Assembly (NCBI GenBank): GCA_963726795.1
Contig: CAVSDD010000004.1
Location: forward strand, 1,116,001-1,180,000
DNA length: 64,000 bases
Reading direction: 5' to 3'
From: Hyphomicrobium_A sp963726795
Lineage (GTDB): Bacteria > Pseudomonadota > Alphaproteobacteria > Rhizobiales > Hyphomicrobiaceae
Part shown: one piece after another, positions 1-8,251 of the stretch
Layout: every line of letters begins with the position of its first letter
How positions within the stretch are numbered: position 1 is the first letter of the stretch
Position numbers and translations under genes: made by a program
The notes under the pieces: generated by a model
What the model was told of the DNA's origin: nothing
The model's database searches: none
Seen by the model: the letters and a program-made list of their open reading frames with translations, nothing else

Positions 1-2
1 AC

Positions 3-323
3 CGGCGCGTGGAGCTTGGCCTTTGGGCTGCGGTGGCTTTTGCGTTCCGCCACCTCAATGCAAAGATGAGCGCACTCGAGACGCCACAGGTCGCGGCGTG
101 GGGTGAGGCAAACAAACCGAAGGCGAAGGAGATGCTGGCACTGCTCGACGCCGAGCTTGGCGGGCGACGCTTTATTGCCGGGGACGACTATTCCGTCGCC
201 GACATCACGGCGCTCGTTGCCGTAGACTTCATGAAGCCGGCCCGAATCGACCGTCCGCAGGGGCTGGCAAATCTCGATCGCTGGCATCGCGAAGTCTCGA
301 GCCGGCCAAGTGCGAGCGCGTAA
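3..323 (+). CDS. glutathione S-transferase, C-terminal fragment (5' end outside window)
   Basis: This is the C-terminal part, about 105 residues, of a cytosolic glutathione S-transferase, which conjugates glutathione to electrophiles or acts as a peroxidase. The frame is open to the first bases of the window, so the GTG at base 9 is internal and the thioredoxin-like N-terminal domain lies outside. What remains is helical GST_C domain: an AFRHLN helix, a long charged helix ending LLDAEL, the helix-capping stretch FIAGDDYSVADI that is typical of GST C-domains (S-V-A-D box), and a closing helix LDRWHREVSSRP. The stop is TAA at 321-323. The substrate cannot be inferred from this half. Confidence 0.85.
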   Translation, partial: RRVELGLWAAVAFAFRHLNAKMSALETPQVAAWGEANKPKAKEMLALLDAELGGRRFIAGDDYSVADITALVAVDFMKPARIDRPQGLANLDRWHREVSSRPSASA

Positions 324-367
324 GAGGCCTTGATGATCGTGCAGCAGACGATTCCTGCGAGGAAGAA

Positions 368-1111
368 ATGAAGCTCACGATTGTCGGCTCGGGGGACGCC
401 TTTGGATCGGGCGGCCGGCTACAGACGTCGTTTCACGTAGTGGCTCCGACGGAGGAGTTTCTCATCGATTGCGGAGCGACGACCCTCATCGGCATGCAGA
501 AGTTGGGGCTTGATCCCGATCGCGTCTCGACGATCTTCGTCTCCCATCTCCACGGCGATCATTTCGGCGGCCTCGTGTGGTGGCTGCTGCACGCCCATTA
601 CGTGACGCAGCGCACGGCGCCGCTGACGATCGCGGGGCCTGTCGGGATAGAAAAGCGTTTTGCCACGGCGGCTGAGGCGTTGTTCCCAGATTCAACCAAG
701 ATCGCGCGCCGCTTCGACATGCGCTTCGTGGAATATGTCGAGCGCGCACCGCTCAGCGTCGGCGGCGTTCGCGTCACTCCGTTCGAGGTGCGCCACCCGT
801 CAGGGGCGCCGCCCTACGCCTTGCGCTTCGAGGTCGGCGATAAGACGATCGGATTCTCGGGTGACACGGAGTGGGTCGAAGCACTCCTGCCGGTCGCGAG
901 CGGCGCCGATCTCTACATCAGCGAATGCTTCAGCTTCGAAAAGCCGATCGGCTCCCACATGGCGTGGCGCACGATCGAGGAAAATCTCGACAGGCTGCAG
1001 GCAAAGCGCGTGCTGCTGACGCATATGGGCGGACCCATGCTGGCGCGCTGCGGGGAAATTCGCGATGCCCGCATCCTCTTCGCCGAGGACGGAAAGGTCA
1101 TCGACATCTGA
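368..1111 (+). CDS. metallo-beta-lactamase-fold hydrolase, RNase Z/PhnP-like
   Basis: A 247-residue metal-dependent hydrolase of the MBL superfamily, closest in layout to RNase Z and cyclic phosphodiesterase-type members. The zinc motif HLHGDH is at residues 60-65, with further expected ligands at H143 (VRHPSG), D166 (FSGDTEW) and H219 (LLTHM). The N-terminus (LTIVGSGDAFGSGGR) matches the usual first strand and glycine loop. No signal peptide is seen, so it is probably cytoplasmic. ATG at 368 follows AGGAAGAA, a good ribosome site. The next gene begins 20 bases after its stop, so the two are probably co-transcribed. The phosphodiester or other ester substrate is not known. Confidence 0.85.
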   Translation: MKLTIVGSGDAFGSGGRLQTSFHVVAPTEEFLIDCGATTLIGMQKLGLDPDRVSTIFVSHLHGDHFGGLVWWLLHAHYVTQRTAPLTIAGPVGIEKRFATAAEALFPDSTKIARRFDMRFVEYVERAPLSVGGVRVTPFEVRHPSGAPPYALRFEVGDKTIGFSGDTEWVEALLPVASGADLYISECFSFEKPIGSHMAWRTIEENLDRLQAKRVLLTHMGGPMLARCGEIRDARILFAEDGKVIDI

Positions 1112-1131
1112 GGGGGCTCGGAGCCAGGGAC

Positions 1132-1749
1132 ATGGCGTCCAGTCTTGATAGGCTGCTCAGTCAGATCCATGCGTGCCGGTATTGCGTGGAGACCCCCGAG
1201 GGCGCGCCGCTTCCGCACGAGCCGCGCCCGGTGCTTCGCGTCAGCACGACTGCGCGACTTGCCATCGTGGGACAAGCCCCGGGAACGCGCGTACATGCGT
1301 CGGGCATTCCATTCTCCGATCCCTCCGGCGTGCGTCTGCGCGGCTGGATGGATGTCACGCCGGACGAGTTTTACGATCCAAAGCGCGTAGCGATCATTCC
1401 CATGGGCTTCTGCTTTCCCGGCCAGGATAAAGCGGGCGCAGACTTGCCGCCGCGGGCGGAATGCGCGTCGCACTGGCGACAGCGCCTGCTCGCGCACCTG
1501 CCGCAAATCGAGCTGATGCTCCTCGTCGGCGGCTACGCGCAGCGCTGGCATCTCGGGCCGCCGGTGCGCAGCGTCACCGAGACGGTTGCCGACTGGCGCG
1601 CGATATTTGCCGCACACGAGGGCCCGCGTTTCCTGCCGCTGCCGCATCCCTCCTGGCGCAACAACGGTTGGCTCAAAACGCATCTCTGGTTTGAAGCCGA
1701 GCTGCTTCCTCTCCTGCGCGATGAGGTCCGGCGGCTGATCAAAATGTGA
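1132..1749 (+). CDS. uracil-DNA glycosylase family protein (HI_0220.2-like)
   Basis: A 205-residue protein of the uracil-DNA glycosylase superfamily. Motif A, GQAPG, is at residues 47-51, and the second conserved loop HPSWRN is near residue 180; CRYC at 15-18 lies in the N-terminal helix. Family members remove uracil or related bases from DNA or are of unproven activity, so the substrate is an inference. A longer open frame extends upstream into the preceding MBL gene, but the ATG at 1132 is preceded by GGAGCCAGGGAC, gives the family's usual N-terminus and avoids a long overlap. It sits 20 bases after the MBL hydrolase stop. Confidence 0.8.
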   Translation: MASSLDRLLSQIHACRYCVETPEGAPLPHEPRPVLRVSTTARLAIVGQAPGTRVHASGIPFSDPSGVRLRGWMDVTPDEFYDPKRVAIIPMGFCFPGQDKAGADLPPRAECASHWRQRLLAHLPQIELMLLVGGYAQRWHLGPPVRSVTETVADWRAIFAAHEGPRFLPLPHPSWRNNGWLKTHLWFEAELLPLLRDEVRRLIKM

Positions 1750-1820
1750 GAAAAATATCCCACCCGGCCCCTTGACGGCGTTGCGCTGCGCAAGCCAAAT
1801 CTCGCAGCTGGCGGATACTT

Positions 1821-1833
1821 GGAAATAATTTCC
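1821..1833. promoter_or_regulatory. perfect 13-bp palindrome, candidate autoregulatory operator
   Basis: GGAAATAATTTCC reads the same on both strands (GGAAAT-A-ATTTCC) and ends 14 bases before the Lrp-family start codon, in otherwise GC-rich DNA. Lrp/AsnC regulators commonly bind AT-centred palindromes in their own promoters, so autoregulation is plausible. This is inference from sequence and position only. Confidence 0.4.
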
Positions 1834-1847
1834 TCGGCGGTGCACCG

Positions 1848-2342
1848 ATGCTCGACGACATGGACATCAAGATCCTGCGGATACTCCAGGCCGATTGCAC
1901 GCGCCCGGTTGCCGACATCGGCAAGGAGGTGGGGTTGTCCACCACGCCCTGCTGGCGGCGCATCCAGAAGCTCGAGGAGGCCGGTGTCATTCAGCGCCGC
2001 GTGGCACTGCTCGATCCCCACAAGGTGAACGCCGGCGTCACCGTGATCGTGTCGATCAAGACCGACCAGCATAATGTCGAATGGCTGGAGCGCTTCCACC
2101 ACGCGGTGCAGGATTTCCCGGAGGTCGTCGAGTTCTACCGGATGTCGGGCGACGTCGATTACCTGCTTCGCGTCGTGGTGCCCGACATCGAAGCCTATGA
2201 CGCCTTCTACAAGAAGCTGATCGGCCGCATCGAGATCGCCAAAGTTTCCTCGGCCTTTGCGATGGAGCAGATGAAGTATACGACCGCGCTCCCGCTTCAG
2301 TTCGCCAAGAGCGTGGACGCCGAGCGCGCCGGCAAAGGCTAG
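1848..2342 (+). CDS. Lrp/AsnC family transcriptional regulator
   Basis: A 164-residue Lrp/AsnC regulator. The N-terminal winged helix-turn-helix spans about residues 4-50 (LDDMDIKILRILQAD, then the recognition helix STTPCWRRIQKLEEAG). The C-terminal RAM/AsnC ligand-binding domain runs from about 65 to 145 and contains the usual G-D-x-D-Y-L segment (SGDVDYLLRVVVPD). Members bind amino acids and control amino-acid metabolism. The neighbouring MAPEG and dehydrogenase genes are convergent with it, so they do not reveal its target. A palindrome immediately upstream may be its own operator. Start: ATG at 1848, spaced from GGCGGTG. Confidence 0.92.
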   Translation: MLDDMDIKILRILQADCTRPVADIGKEVGLSTTPCWRRIQKLEEAGVIQRRVALLDPHKVNAGVTVIVSIKTDQHNVEWLERFHHAVQDFPEVVEFYRMSGDVDYLLRVVVPDIEAYDAFYKKLIGRIEIAKVSSAFAMEQMKYTTALPLQFAKSVDAERAGKG

Positions 2343-2351
2343 GGCGCCGCC

Positions 2352-2747
2352 CTAGATCGCCAGGAACAGCGCCGACAGCGAGAAGCACGTCATGGCGGCG
2401 ACGCCGAGCGCCAAGAATGTCAGCGTCATGCCCCAGACGCGGTAGCGCAGAATCTGTGGCGTCTGCGAGAGACCATAGGCATGCAGCAGGCGACCCGCGA
2501 CGAGCGTGATTCCGACTGCATGCAGAATGATCCGAGGCGGCACCATGCTCTCGGCAAGCCCCATCAGCAGCAGCGTGAACGGGACGTACTCGGCGAAGTT
2601 GGCATGCACGCGCATGCGGCGCAGAAGCTCTCCGCTCTCGCCATGTCCGAGCTCGACGCGCTGCTCGCGGCGCCGGCCGATGACGCGAACGCTCAGATAC
2701 AGAAAGAGGACCGCCAACAGCGAAGCGTAGAAGGCTGTGATCTGCAT
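2352..2747 (-). CDS. MAPEG family membrane protein
   Basis: A 131-residue integral membrane protein of the MAPEG family (membrane-associated eicosanoid and glutathione metabolism). Four hydrophobic segments are visible at about residues 4-24, 55-75, 77-95 and 105-128. The family signature is present: E-x-x-x-R-x-x-x-N-x-x-E (the E38 region, then RMRVHANFAEYVPF), with HAYGLS after the third segment. The ATG follows GGGAGACAAC. Bacterial members often bind glutathione, but the physiological reaction is not predictable here. Its 3' end faces the Lrp gene, 9 bases away. Confidence 0.88.
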   Translation of the reverse strand: MQITAFYASLLAVLFLYLSVRVIGRRREQRVELGHGESGELLRRMRVHANFAEYVPFTLLLMGLAESMVPPRIILHAVGITLVAGRLLHAYGLSQTPQILRYRVWGMTLTFLALGVAAMTCFSLSALFLAI

Positions 2748-2777
2748 CTGATGTTGTCTCCCTCGGCGTGCCGCAAT

Positions 2778-3692
2778 CTAGCACAGCCGCGCCAAGGATT
2801 TCAGGAGCGGGCAGCGATCGGTTGTGCCGAGCCGTGCGATGAGGCTCGAGGTGTCCCAGCGGCCGCCGCCCATCTCCTGCACCTCGGCGTAGAACTGGTC
2901 GACGAGCGCGGCGACCGGCAGGCTCGAGCCATTCCGGCTGGCCTCAGCGAGGCAGATGGCGAGGTCCTTGCGCATCCAGTCGACGGCGAAGCCGAAGTCG
3001 AACCGTCCCTCGCTCATGCTCTTCCAGCGATTGTCGAGCTGCCAGGATTGCGCCGCGCCTTTCGCGATCGTCGTCATGACGCGTTCGACATCGAGGCCCG
3101 ACTTTTTGGCGAACTCGATGGCTTCCGCGAGACCCTCAAGCAATCCTGCGATCGCGATCTGATTGACCATCTTGGTGAGCTGGCCCGCGCCTGCCGGGCC
3201 AATCAGTGTCGCCGCGCGGGAATAAGCGGCCATGACGGGTGCCGCGCGCTCAAACGGCTCTGCGTCGCCGCCGGCCATGATCGTCAGGATGCCGTTCTCG
3301 GCGCCCGCCTGGCCACCCGAGACGGGAGCGTCGAGGCTCGCAAACCCGCGTGCTGCGGCGGCGCCTGCAAGCTCGCGCGCGACCTGCGCCGACGCGGTGG
3401 TGTGGTCGACGAATACCGATCCTGCGCCCATCGCCGCGAAGGCGCCCTGCTCGCCGATGGTCACTTCGCGCAGGTCGTCATCGTTGCCGACGCACGCGAA
3501 TACGAAATCGGCGCCTGCGGCGGCTTTTGCCGGCGTCTCGGCAATGCGACCGCCCGGATAGCGCGTGGCCCAGGCGGAAGCCTTGGCGGGCGTGCGGTTG
3601 TAAGCGACGACCTCGTGGCCGCCCTTCGTCAGAAGGTGGCCGGCCATGGGTCCGCCCATGATCCCGAGCCCGATCCACGCCACCCTGGCCAT
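2778..3692 (-). CDS. NAD(P)-dependent 3-hydroxyisobutyrate dehydrogenase-like oxidoreductase
   Basis: A 304-residue beta-hydroxyacid dehydrogenase of the HIBADH/GarR/glyoxylate-reductase family. The N-terminal Rossmann fold has GLGIMGGPMAG at about residues 8-18. The substrate loop DAPVSGG is near 120, and the catalytic lysine is in GQLTKMVNQ near 170. The C-terminal helical domain is complete. Substrates in the family include 3-hydroxyisobutyrate, tartronate semialdehyde and glyoxylate; sequence alone does not separate them. Start: ATG with GAGGG upstream. The gene lies downstream of the broken 2OG oxygenase on the same strand, with a gap of about 57 bases, and could share its transcript. 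Confidence 0.9.
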   Translation of the reverse strand: MARVAWIGLGIMGGPMAGHLLTKGGHEVVAYNRTPAKASAWATRYPGGRIAETPAKAAAGADFVFACVGNDDDLREVTIGEQGAFAAMGAGSVFVDHTTASAQVARELAGAAAARGFASLDAPVSGGQAGAENGILTIMAGGDAEPFERAAPVMAAYSRAATLIGPAGAGQLTKMVNQIAIAGLLEGLAEAIEFAKKSGLDVERVMTTIAKGAAQSWQLDNRWKSMSEGRFDFGFAVDWMRKDLAICLAEASRNGSSLPVAALVDQFYAEVQEMGGGRWDTSSLIARLGTTDRCPLLKSLARLC

Positions 3693-3749
3693 GCGTGCCC
3701 TCGTGCTTGATCGTGCCCAGTCGTCGGTCGGGTGGTCCGTGCCTGCGCC

Positions 3750-4413
3750 TTAGTGCGCAATCGGCGTGTCGGGGAATGCGAGCTGCTCGCGCGCGCGCCA
3801 CTCGTTCGTCACATAGTTGATGATCACCGACTTGCGCACGCCTTCGATCTTGCGCGCCTCGAAGCCGTGGTAGGTGATGTCGGAGGGAACGAAGACGAGC
3901 GCCGCGTTGCTCTCGAAGGGCGAGCGGCCGACGTGCTTCTTGTCTGAATCATAAATATCGGTGCCCAGATCGGCGTGGCTTGCGTCCTTGGACGTGTAGA
4001 GCAGCATCGTGAACAGCTTCACGCCCAGATCCGTATGTGGCTCGAGCCAGAACCCGTTGGTGTCCTGGGCGATCTCGACGCGCAGATAGGATCCTTCGAG
4101 GTTCGTGCCGAAGTGCTTCTCGATGTGATCGGTGACGGTGCGGCTCTGGAAGGCTTCGTTGAAGGCCTTCGCCACGGGGTAGCGGCCCATGTTCTCCGCG
4201 TCGAAATATTTACGCGTGTTGTTGTGCAACTCGCGCTTGCCGGAGACGCCCTCGAGGGGAGGCGCTTCGAACGGCAGGCCGAGAACGGTGTCGACGACAT
4301 CGGAGGGGAGGCATTGGCGCAGAAGCCAGTGCCGATACGGGCTCTCCAGGCGCTTTGACGTGTCGATGCTGGTCAGCAGCGAGTCGACGATCGATTGAGT
4401 TCGTGATGGCCAT
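3750..4413 (-). pseudogene. 2OG-Fe(II) oxygenase, frameshifted near the 5' end
   Basis: Most of the gene reads as a 2-oxoglutarate/Fe(II) dioxygenase of the prolyl-4-hydroxylase-like group: the metal motif H-x-D is in EPHTDLG, and the distal His and 2OG-binding Arg are in ITYHGFEARKIEGVRKS. The main frame has no ATG, GTG or TTG before the internal TTG at 4229, although conserved-looking sequence continues upstream. A well-placed ATG at 4413 with GAGGGA upstream opens MAITNSI in another frame. The sequence CGATCGAT at 4388-4395 is a 4-base tandem duplication; dropping one copy joins MAITNSI directly to VDSLLTSIDTSKR. So the gene is broken by a +4 insertion or carries a sequence error. An uninterrupted protein would have about 220 residues. 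Confidence 0.75.
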
Positions 4414-4640
4414 GTGGCGTTGCTTCCCTCGGTTTAGCGGCAGGAGCGACAAAAGTTGCCCCGCGAGCCTGGCATGGGGACTGCACGTGCGCTTGCGCCG
4501 ACCGAGCGGATGCAGAAACCCCCGGGCGCTCTGACGGATCAGAGGCCGCTGGCGCCACTTAGCATCGGCCTTGGGCGAAGTGCAATTGGCGTGGCCCAAT
4601 TCGCCGCATCCTGCCCGTTCACAAAGGCGCGCACGGCAAG
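4414..4640. other. intergenic region without recognisable gene
   Basis: This stretch lies between the broken oxygenase and the terminator of the small membrane-protein gene. I see no coding frame with a ribosome site and no structured RNA. It should hold the promoter of the minus-strand oxygenase gene, but no clear -35/-10 pair can be picked out. Confidence 0.4.
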
Positions 4641-4676
4641 AAAAAAAGGCCTCGGATCCAGTTGGATCCGAAGCCT
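4641..4676 (-). terminator. strong rho-independent terminator
   Basis: On the minus strand a 13-bp stem (one G-T pair) with loop AACT is followed by seven T. It lies about 50 bases after the stop of the 66-codon gene at 4725-4925, which supports transcription of that small gene. Confidence 0.85.
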
Positions 4677-4724
4677 GAAAGTTATCGAGGGGGGAGTAGT
4701 CAGTCTGGGAAATAGGGGTCGTGG

Positions 4725-4925
4725 TTAACGGGGTCGGTGAACAGTTGCAGTTTCGTCGGCACCTAGTTGGATGCTCTCCGCCGCACCCTTGCGGAACTGT
4801 TCGCTGCGAGCCGCATGCAGCGAAGCGACGAGGAGTATGCCGGTCACGAGAAACAGGATCAGCGCGCCAGTTCTTGCCCATGTGCGCTTCGGAGCGCTCT
4901 GGGCCTTGGCAGCACGAGAATCCAT
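4725..4925 (-). CDS. small single-span membrane protein of unknown function
   Basis: A 66-residue protein that I do not recognise. It has a basic N-terminus (MDSRAAKAQSAPKRTWAR), one hydrophobic segment at about residues 21-40 (ALILFLVTGILLVASL) and a short polar tail. This predicts an inner-membrane anchor with the N-terminus inside. The ATG at 4925 is preceded by AAGGG at suitable spacing. A strong intrinsic terminator follows on the same strand, so the unit is monocistronic. No partner is suggested by the flanking ThDP enzyme and oxygenase genes. Confidence 0.6.
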   Translation of the reverse strand: MDSRAAKAQSAPKRTWARTGALILFLVTGILLVASLHAARSEQFRKGAAESIQLGADETATVHRPR

Positions 4926-5068
4926 GAAGAGAGCCCTTGGTGCTGAACGAGCAGTACGATGAGTTTCTGTACCCGATCAGAAGGCGGTCGGTCTAACGCG
5001 TACTAATCCTATGGATAATCGACGAACCGCATTTTTAAGGAAGAATTTACGATTGCGGGCCGCCGTCC

Positions 5069-6733
5069 TCATCCCTTTGGCTCGCCTTTCTTTTCGCGAA
5101 CCTCAGCCAGCGTCCGCAGCGGCGCGATCGCCTCGGGATCGAGCTTGAGCTCGATGAGGCTCAACACAGGTGAGCCAAGCGCGCGCTTGAGCACCGGCAG
5201 AAAGTCCTCCGTCCTGGTGACGGTGAAACCGGCCGCGCCGAACGAGCGCGCCCAGGCGGCGAAGTCGGGGTTGACGAGGCTCGTTGCCAGCACCCGGCCC
5301 GGGTAGGCACGCTCCTGGTGCATGCGGATGGTGCCGTACATGCCGTTGTTGGCGACGATCAGCACGATCGCGAGGCCGTACTGCACGGCCGTCGCCAGCT
5401 CCTGCCCGGTCATGAGCAGGCAGCCATCGCCGGCAAGCGCCACGACCGCACGCTCAGGGTGGGCGAGCTTGGCGGCAATCGCCGCGGGCAGCCCGTAGCC
5501 CATCGAGCCCGAGGTCGGCGCGAGCTGCGTGGGATAATCCTTGTAGCGGAAATAGCGGTGCAGGAAGGCCGCGTAGTTGCCCGCTCCGTTCGTGACGATC
5601 GCATCGTCCGGCAGCTCGGCCGACAGCGTCTGGATGATCTCCTCGAGCCGCACGCTTCCCGGCGTCGTCTTCGGCTTCTGCGAGCGCTCGTAGCTTGCCC
5701 GCAGATCCTTGCGCAACCGCGCCCAGCGGAGGTTGGCCGGCGCTTTCAGCCGGCTCAGCGCTTTGGCAAACGGCGCCGGAGCGGCAAGGATTGGCAGATC
5801 GGCCCGGTAGATGCGGCCAAGCTCGCTCGACGACGGGTTGGCGTGCACGAGGAACTGCTCGGGCTCGGGCACGCGGATGAGCGAGTACCCGCTCGTGGTC
5901 ACCTCCGCCGGCGTCTCGCCGATGACGAGCAGCACATCCGCGCTGCGCACCGCCGCCGCGAGCTTGGGATCGATGTCGAAACCGGCGTGCCCGACGTAGC
6001 TTTGATGGCGATTGTCGAAATGATCCTGGCGGCGGAAGGATGCGGCGACGGGAAGATCGAAGGTTTCTGCGAAGCTTTGCAGGTCGAGCGCTGCCTCGCG
6101 CGTCCAGCCGGGTCCCCCGACGATCACCAGCGGCCGCTGGGCACTGGCGAGCTTTGCCTTGAGGCGCGCCATCTCGGCTGCAGAGGCGTGCAATACGCCC
6201 AGCGACGCCGCCGGTGCATCGAGCGCATCCGCGTCCGTGGACAAAACATCTTCGGGAAAGCCGAGCACCACCGGTCCGGGCCTGCCCGACATGGCCGTGT
6301 GATAGGCGTGCGCGACAAGCTCTGGAATGCGCTCGGGCGCGCGCACCACGCCGACCCACTTTGCGATTCCGCCAAATAGGTTTGCGAGATCGATTTCCTG
6401 GAATGAGCCGCGGCCCTCGTTTGGCTGCGCGGCAAGCCCGACCAGCAGCAGCATGGGCGTTGAATCGTGGTGCGCGACGTAGACGCCGCTCGCAGCGTTG
6501 GTGGCGCCGGGTCCGCGCGTCACGAAGGCGACGCCCGGCGCCCCGGTCAGCTTGGCGTCCGCTTCCGCCATCATGGCCGCACCGCCCTCGTGGCGGCAGA
6601 CGATGGTGCGGATCGGGCCCTCGTCGAAAAGCGCGTCGAGCGCCGCGAGGAAGCTTTCGCCGGGGACCGTGAAGATCGTCTCGCAGCCCTGGGCCACGAG
6701 CTGATCGATCAGGATTTTCCCCCCGCTACGCAT
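5069..6733 (-). CDS. thiamine-diphosphate enzyme, acetolactate synthase large-subunit-like
   Basis: A 554-residue three-domain ThDP enzyme of the IlvB/POX/oxalyl-CoA-decarboxylase superfamily. The PYR domain has the activating glutamate in CRHEGGAAMM at about residue 46, followed by FVTRGPGATNA. The central dehydrogenase-like domain runs from about 180 to 320. The PP domain carries the ThDP/Mg motif GDG...NN (ALAGDGCLL to VANNGMYG) near 425-455. No small regulatory subunit gene is adjacent, so it is probably not the biosynthetic acetolactate synthase; its substrate is open. I choose ATG at 6733, with GGGAA upstream, over an in-frame TTG at 6775. Confidence 0.85.
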   Translation of the reverse strand: MRSGGKILIDQLVAQGCETIFTVPGESFLAALDALFDEGPIRTIVCRHEGGAAMMAEADAKLTGAPGVAFVTRGPGATNAASGVYVAHHDSTPMLLLVGLAAQPNEGRGSFQEIDLANLFGGIAKWVGVVRAPERIPELVAHAYHTAMSGRPGPVVLGFPEDVLSTDADALDAPAASLGVLHASAAEMARLKAKLASAQRPLVIVGGPGWTREAALDLQSFAETFDLPVAASFRRQDHFDNRHQSYVGHAGFDIDPKLAAAVRSADVLLVIGETPAEVTTSGYSLIRVPEPEQFLVHANPSSSELGRIYRADLPILAAPAPFAKALSRLKAPANLRWARLRKDLRASYERSQKPKTTPGSVRLEEIIQTLSAELPDDAIVTNGAGNYAAFLHRYFRYKDYPTQLAPTSGSMGYGLPAAIAAKLAHPERAVVALAGDGCLLMTGQELATAVQYGLAIVLIVANNGMYGTIRMHQERAYPGRVLATSLVNPDFAAWARSFGAAGFTVTRTEDFLPVLKRALGSPVLSLIELKLDPEAIAPLRTLAEVREKKGEPKG

Positions 6734-6983
6734 AAATTCCCGCTGTCGGCTCACACTACACTTTATGTTAGGCAAGCCGGACCGATTAGGGACAGCACAA
6801 ATCCGCGCGTGGGTTACGAGATCGGCCTTACGCGCCGTGTTAGCGGGTCCCAGTGCGGCACGTGGCGCGGCAAAGGGTCTTTACACGAAGGCCCCCGCGC
6901 CCTACATCGAGCGCTCTTAAAATCCGGGATGCGGCCGAGGCGGCGTCCCTTTCGCCTCTTCGAGGCGGTGGAGGTTCCATGCG

Positions 6984-8162
6984 ATGGAGAAGCTCTCCTC
7001 TGCAGCAGCGCTGATCGAGAAGTCCCGGCCCGAGCGGCCGGTGCGCGGATTGCGTCCGCACGCGGCGGGCCGCGCGGCGCGATGGTTCCTCGAGAACTTC
7101 CCCGGCGACGTCGCTTATGCCTACAAGGCAAACGCCTCCGTCTTCCTGGTCGGCGCGCTCTACGGGGCGGGCATCCGCCATTTCGACGTGGCCTCGCTTC
7201 CCGAGATCGAGGATGCGGCCACCATCCCCGACGCGCAGCTCCACTTCATGCACCCGGTCAAATCGCGCCACGCGATCAAGCGCGCCTACGAGCTTGGCGT
7301 GCGCTCCTTTGCGCTCGACGGCGAGGATGAGCTCGAAAAGATCCTGGACGCGACCGGCAACGCGCGCGACCTGCTGCTCTGGGTGCGTCTCGCCGTGCCT
7401 GCGATCAACAGCCGTATTCCGCTCGAGCGCAAGTTCGGCATCTCGGGCCAGAAGGCGGCTCGCCTCCTGGTCAAGACGCGCCAGGCCGCTGCCGAGCTGG
7501 GCCTCACGTTCCACGTCGGCTCGCAGACGACGACGCCCGATGCGTTCGTCACCGCGCTCGACGAAGTCCACAAGCTCATCGTCAAGGCAGGCGTCGTGAT
7601 CGATCGTCTCGATGTCGGCGGCGGATTCCCCGCGCGCTATCCCGACAGCGAGCCGGCGCCGATGCAGGCGTTCCTCGATACGATCATCGCAGGCGTCGAG
7701 CTGCTGCCCGTGCGCGAGAACATCAAGCTCATGTGCGAGCCCGGCCGCGCTCTCGTCGCGGAGGCCGAGAGCCTCATCGTGCGCGTCGACGCGCGGCGCG
7801 GCAATAACCTCTACATCAACGACGGCTCCTACGGGATGCTGTTCGACGCGGCGCATCTGGGCTTCATTTTCCCCACGCGCCTCATCAGCCGCGAGGTCGA
7901 TCCCGCCGAGGCGCTGGCGCCCTTCGAGCTGTGGGGCCCGACGTGCGATTCAATCGACTATATGAAAGGGCCGTTCCTGCTGCCGGCTTCCGTCAAGGAA
8001 GGCGACTACATCGAGATCGGCAACATGGGCGCCTACGGGCGCGCGATCGCCGGCCACTTCAACGGTTACGGCGACTATGACGAGGTGATCCTGCTGGATG
8101 AGCCGATGCTCAGCATGTACGGCGCCGAGGTCGCGGAGCTGCGCTCAGCGCGCCGTTCGTAA
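6984..8162 (+). CDS. PLP-dependent ornithine/lysine decarboxylase, fold-type III
   Basis: A 392-residue group IV decarboxylase (alanine racemase-like barrel plus beta domain), which makes putrescine or cadaverine from ornithine or lysine. The PLP lysine is K48 in VAYAYKANA. Other family marks are FHVGSQ near 175, the glycine loop DVGGGFPARYP near 210, the phosphate-binding EPGRAL near 253, and the catalytic cysteine in WGPTCDSID near 317. Two ATGs are close together (6979 and 6984); the second is in frame. It is transcribed away from the ThDP enzyme gene. The choice between ornithine and lysine cannot be settled without alignment of the specificity helix. Confidence 0.9.
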   Translation: MEKLSSAAALIEKSRPERPVRGLRPHAAGRAARWFLENFPGDVAYAYKANASVFLVGALYGAGIRHFDVASLPEIEDAATIPDAQLHFMHPVKSRHAIKRAYELGVRSFALDGEDELEKILDATGNARDLLLWVRLAVPAINSRIPLERKFGISGQKAARLLVKTRQAAAELGLTFHVGSQTTTPDAFVTALDEVHKLIVKAGVVIDRLDVGGGFPARYPDSEPAPMQAFLDTIIAGVELLPVRENIKLMCEPGRALVAEAESLIVRVDARRGNNLYINDGSYGMLFDAAHLGFIFPTRLISREVDPAEALAPFELWGPTCDSIDYMKGPFLLPASVKEGDYIEIGNMGAYGRAIAGHFNGYGDYDEVILLDEPMLSMYGAEVAELRSARRS

Positions 8163-8171
8163 CTAGCGGTG

Positions 8172-8202
8172 TAATCCACAAACAATCCACCTGCTGTCCA
8201 CA
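8172..8202. repeat. three DnaA-box-like 9-mers in 11-bp phase
   Basis: TAATCCACA (8172), CAATCCACC (8183) and CTGTCCACA (8194) start exactly 11 bases apart. The first differs from the DnaA box TTATCCACA by one base, the others by two or three. They sit just after the decarboxylase stop and before the next small gene. They could be a DnaA or other regulator site, or chance. Confidence 0.35.
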
Positions 8203-8251
8203 AGCGAATCGCCCTATTCCTCTCTTGATTGCAGCTCGAGGGGGAATTGCG

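Noticed and set aside
5318..6379. 353-codon plus-strand frame opposite the ThDP enzyme gene
   Set aside because: Antisense shadow; the minus strand has all ThDP motifs.
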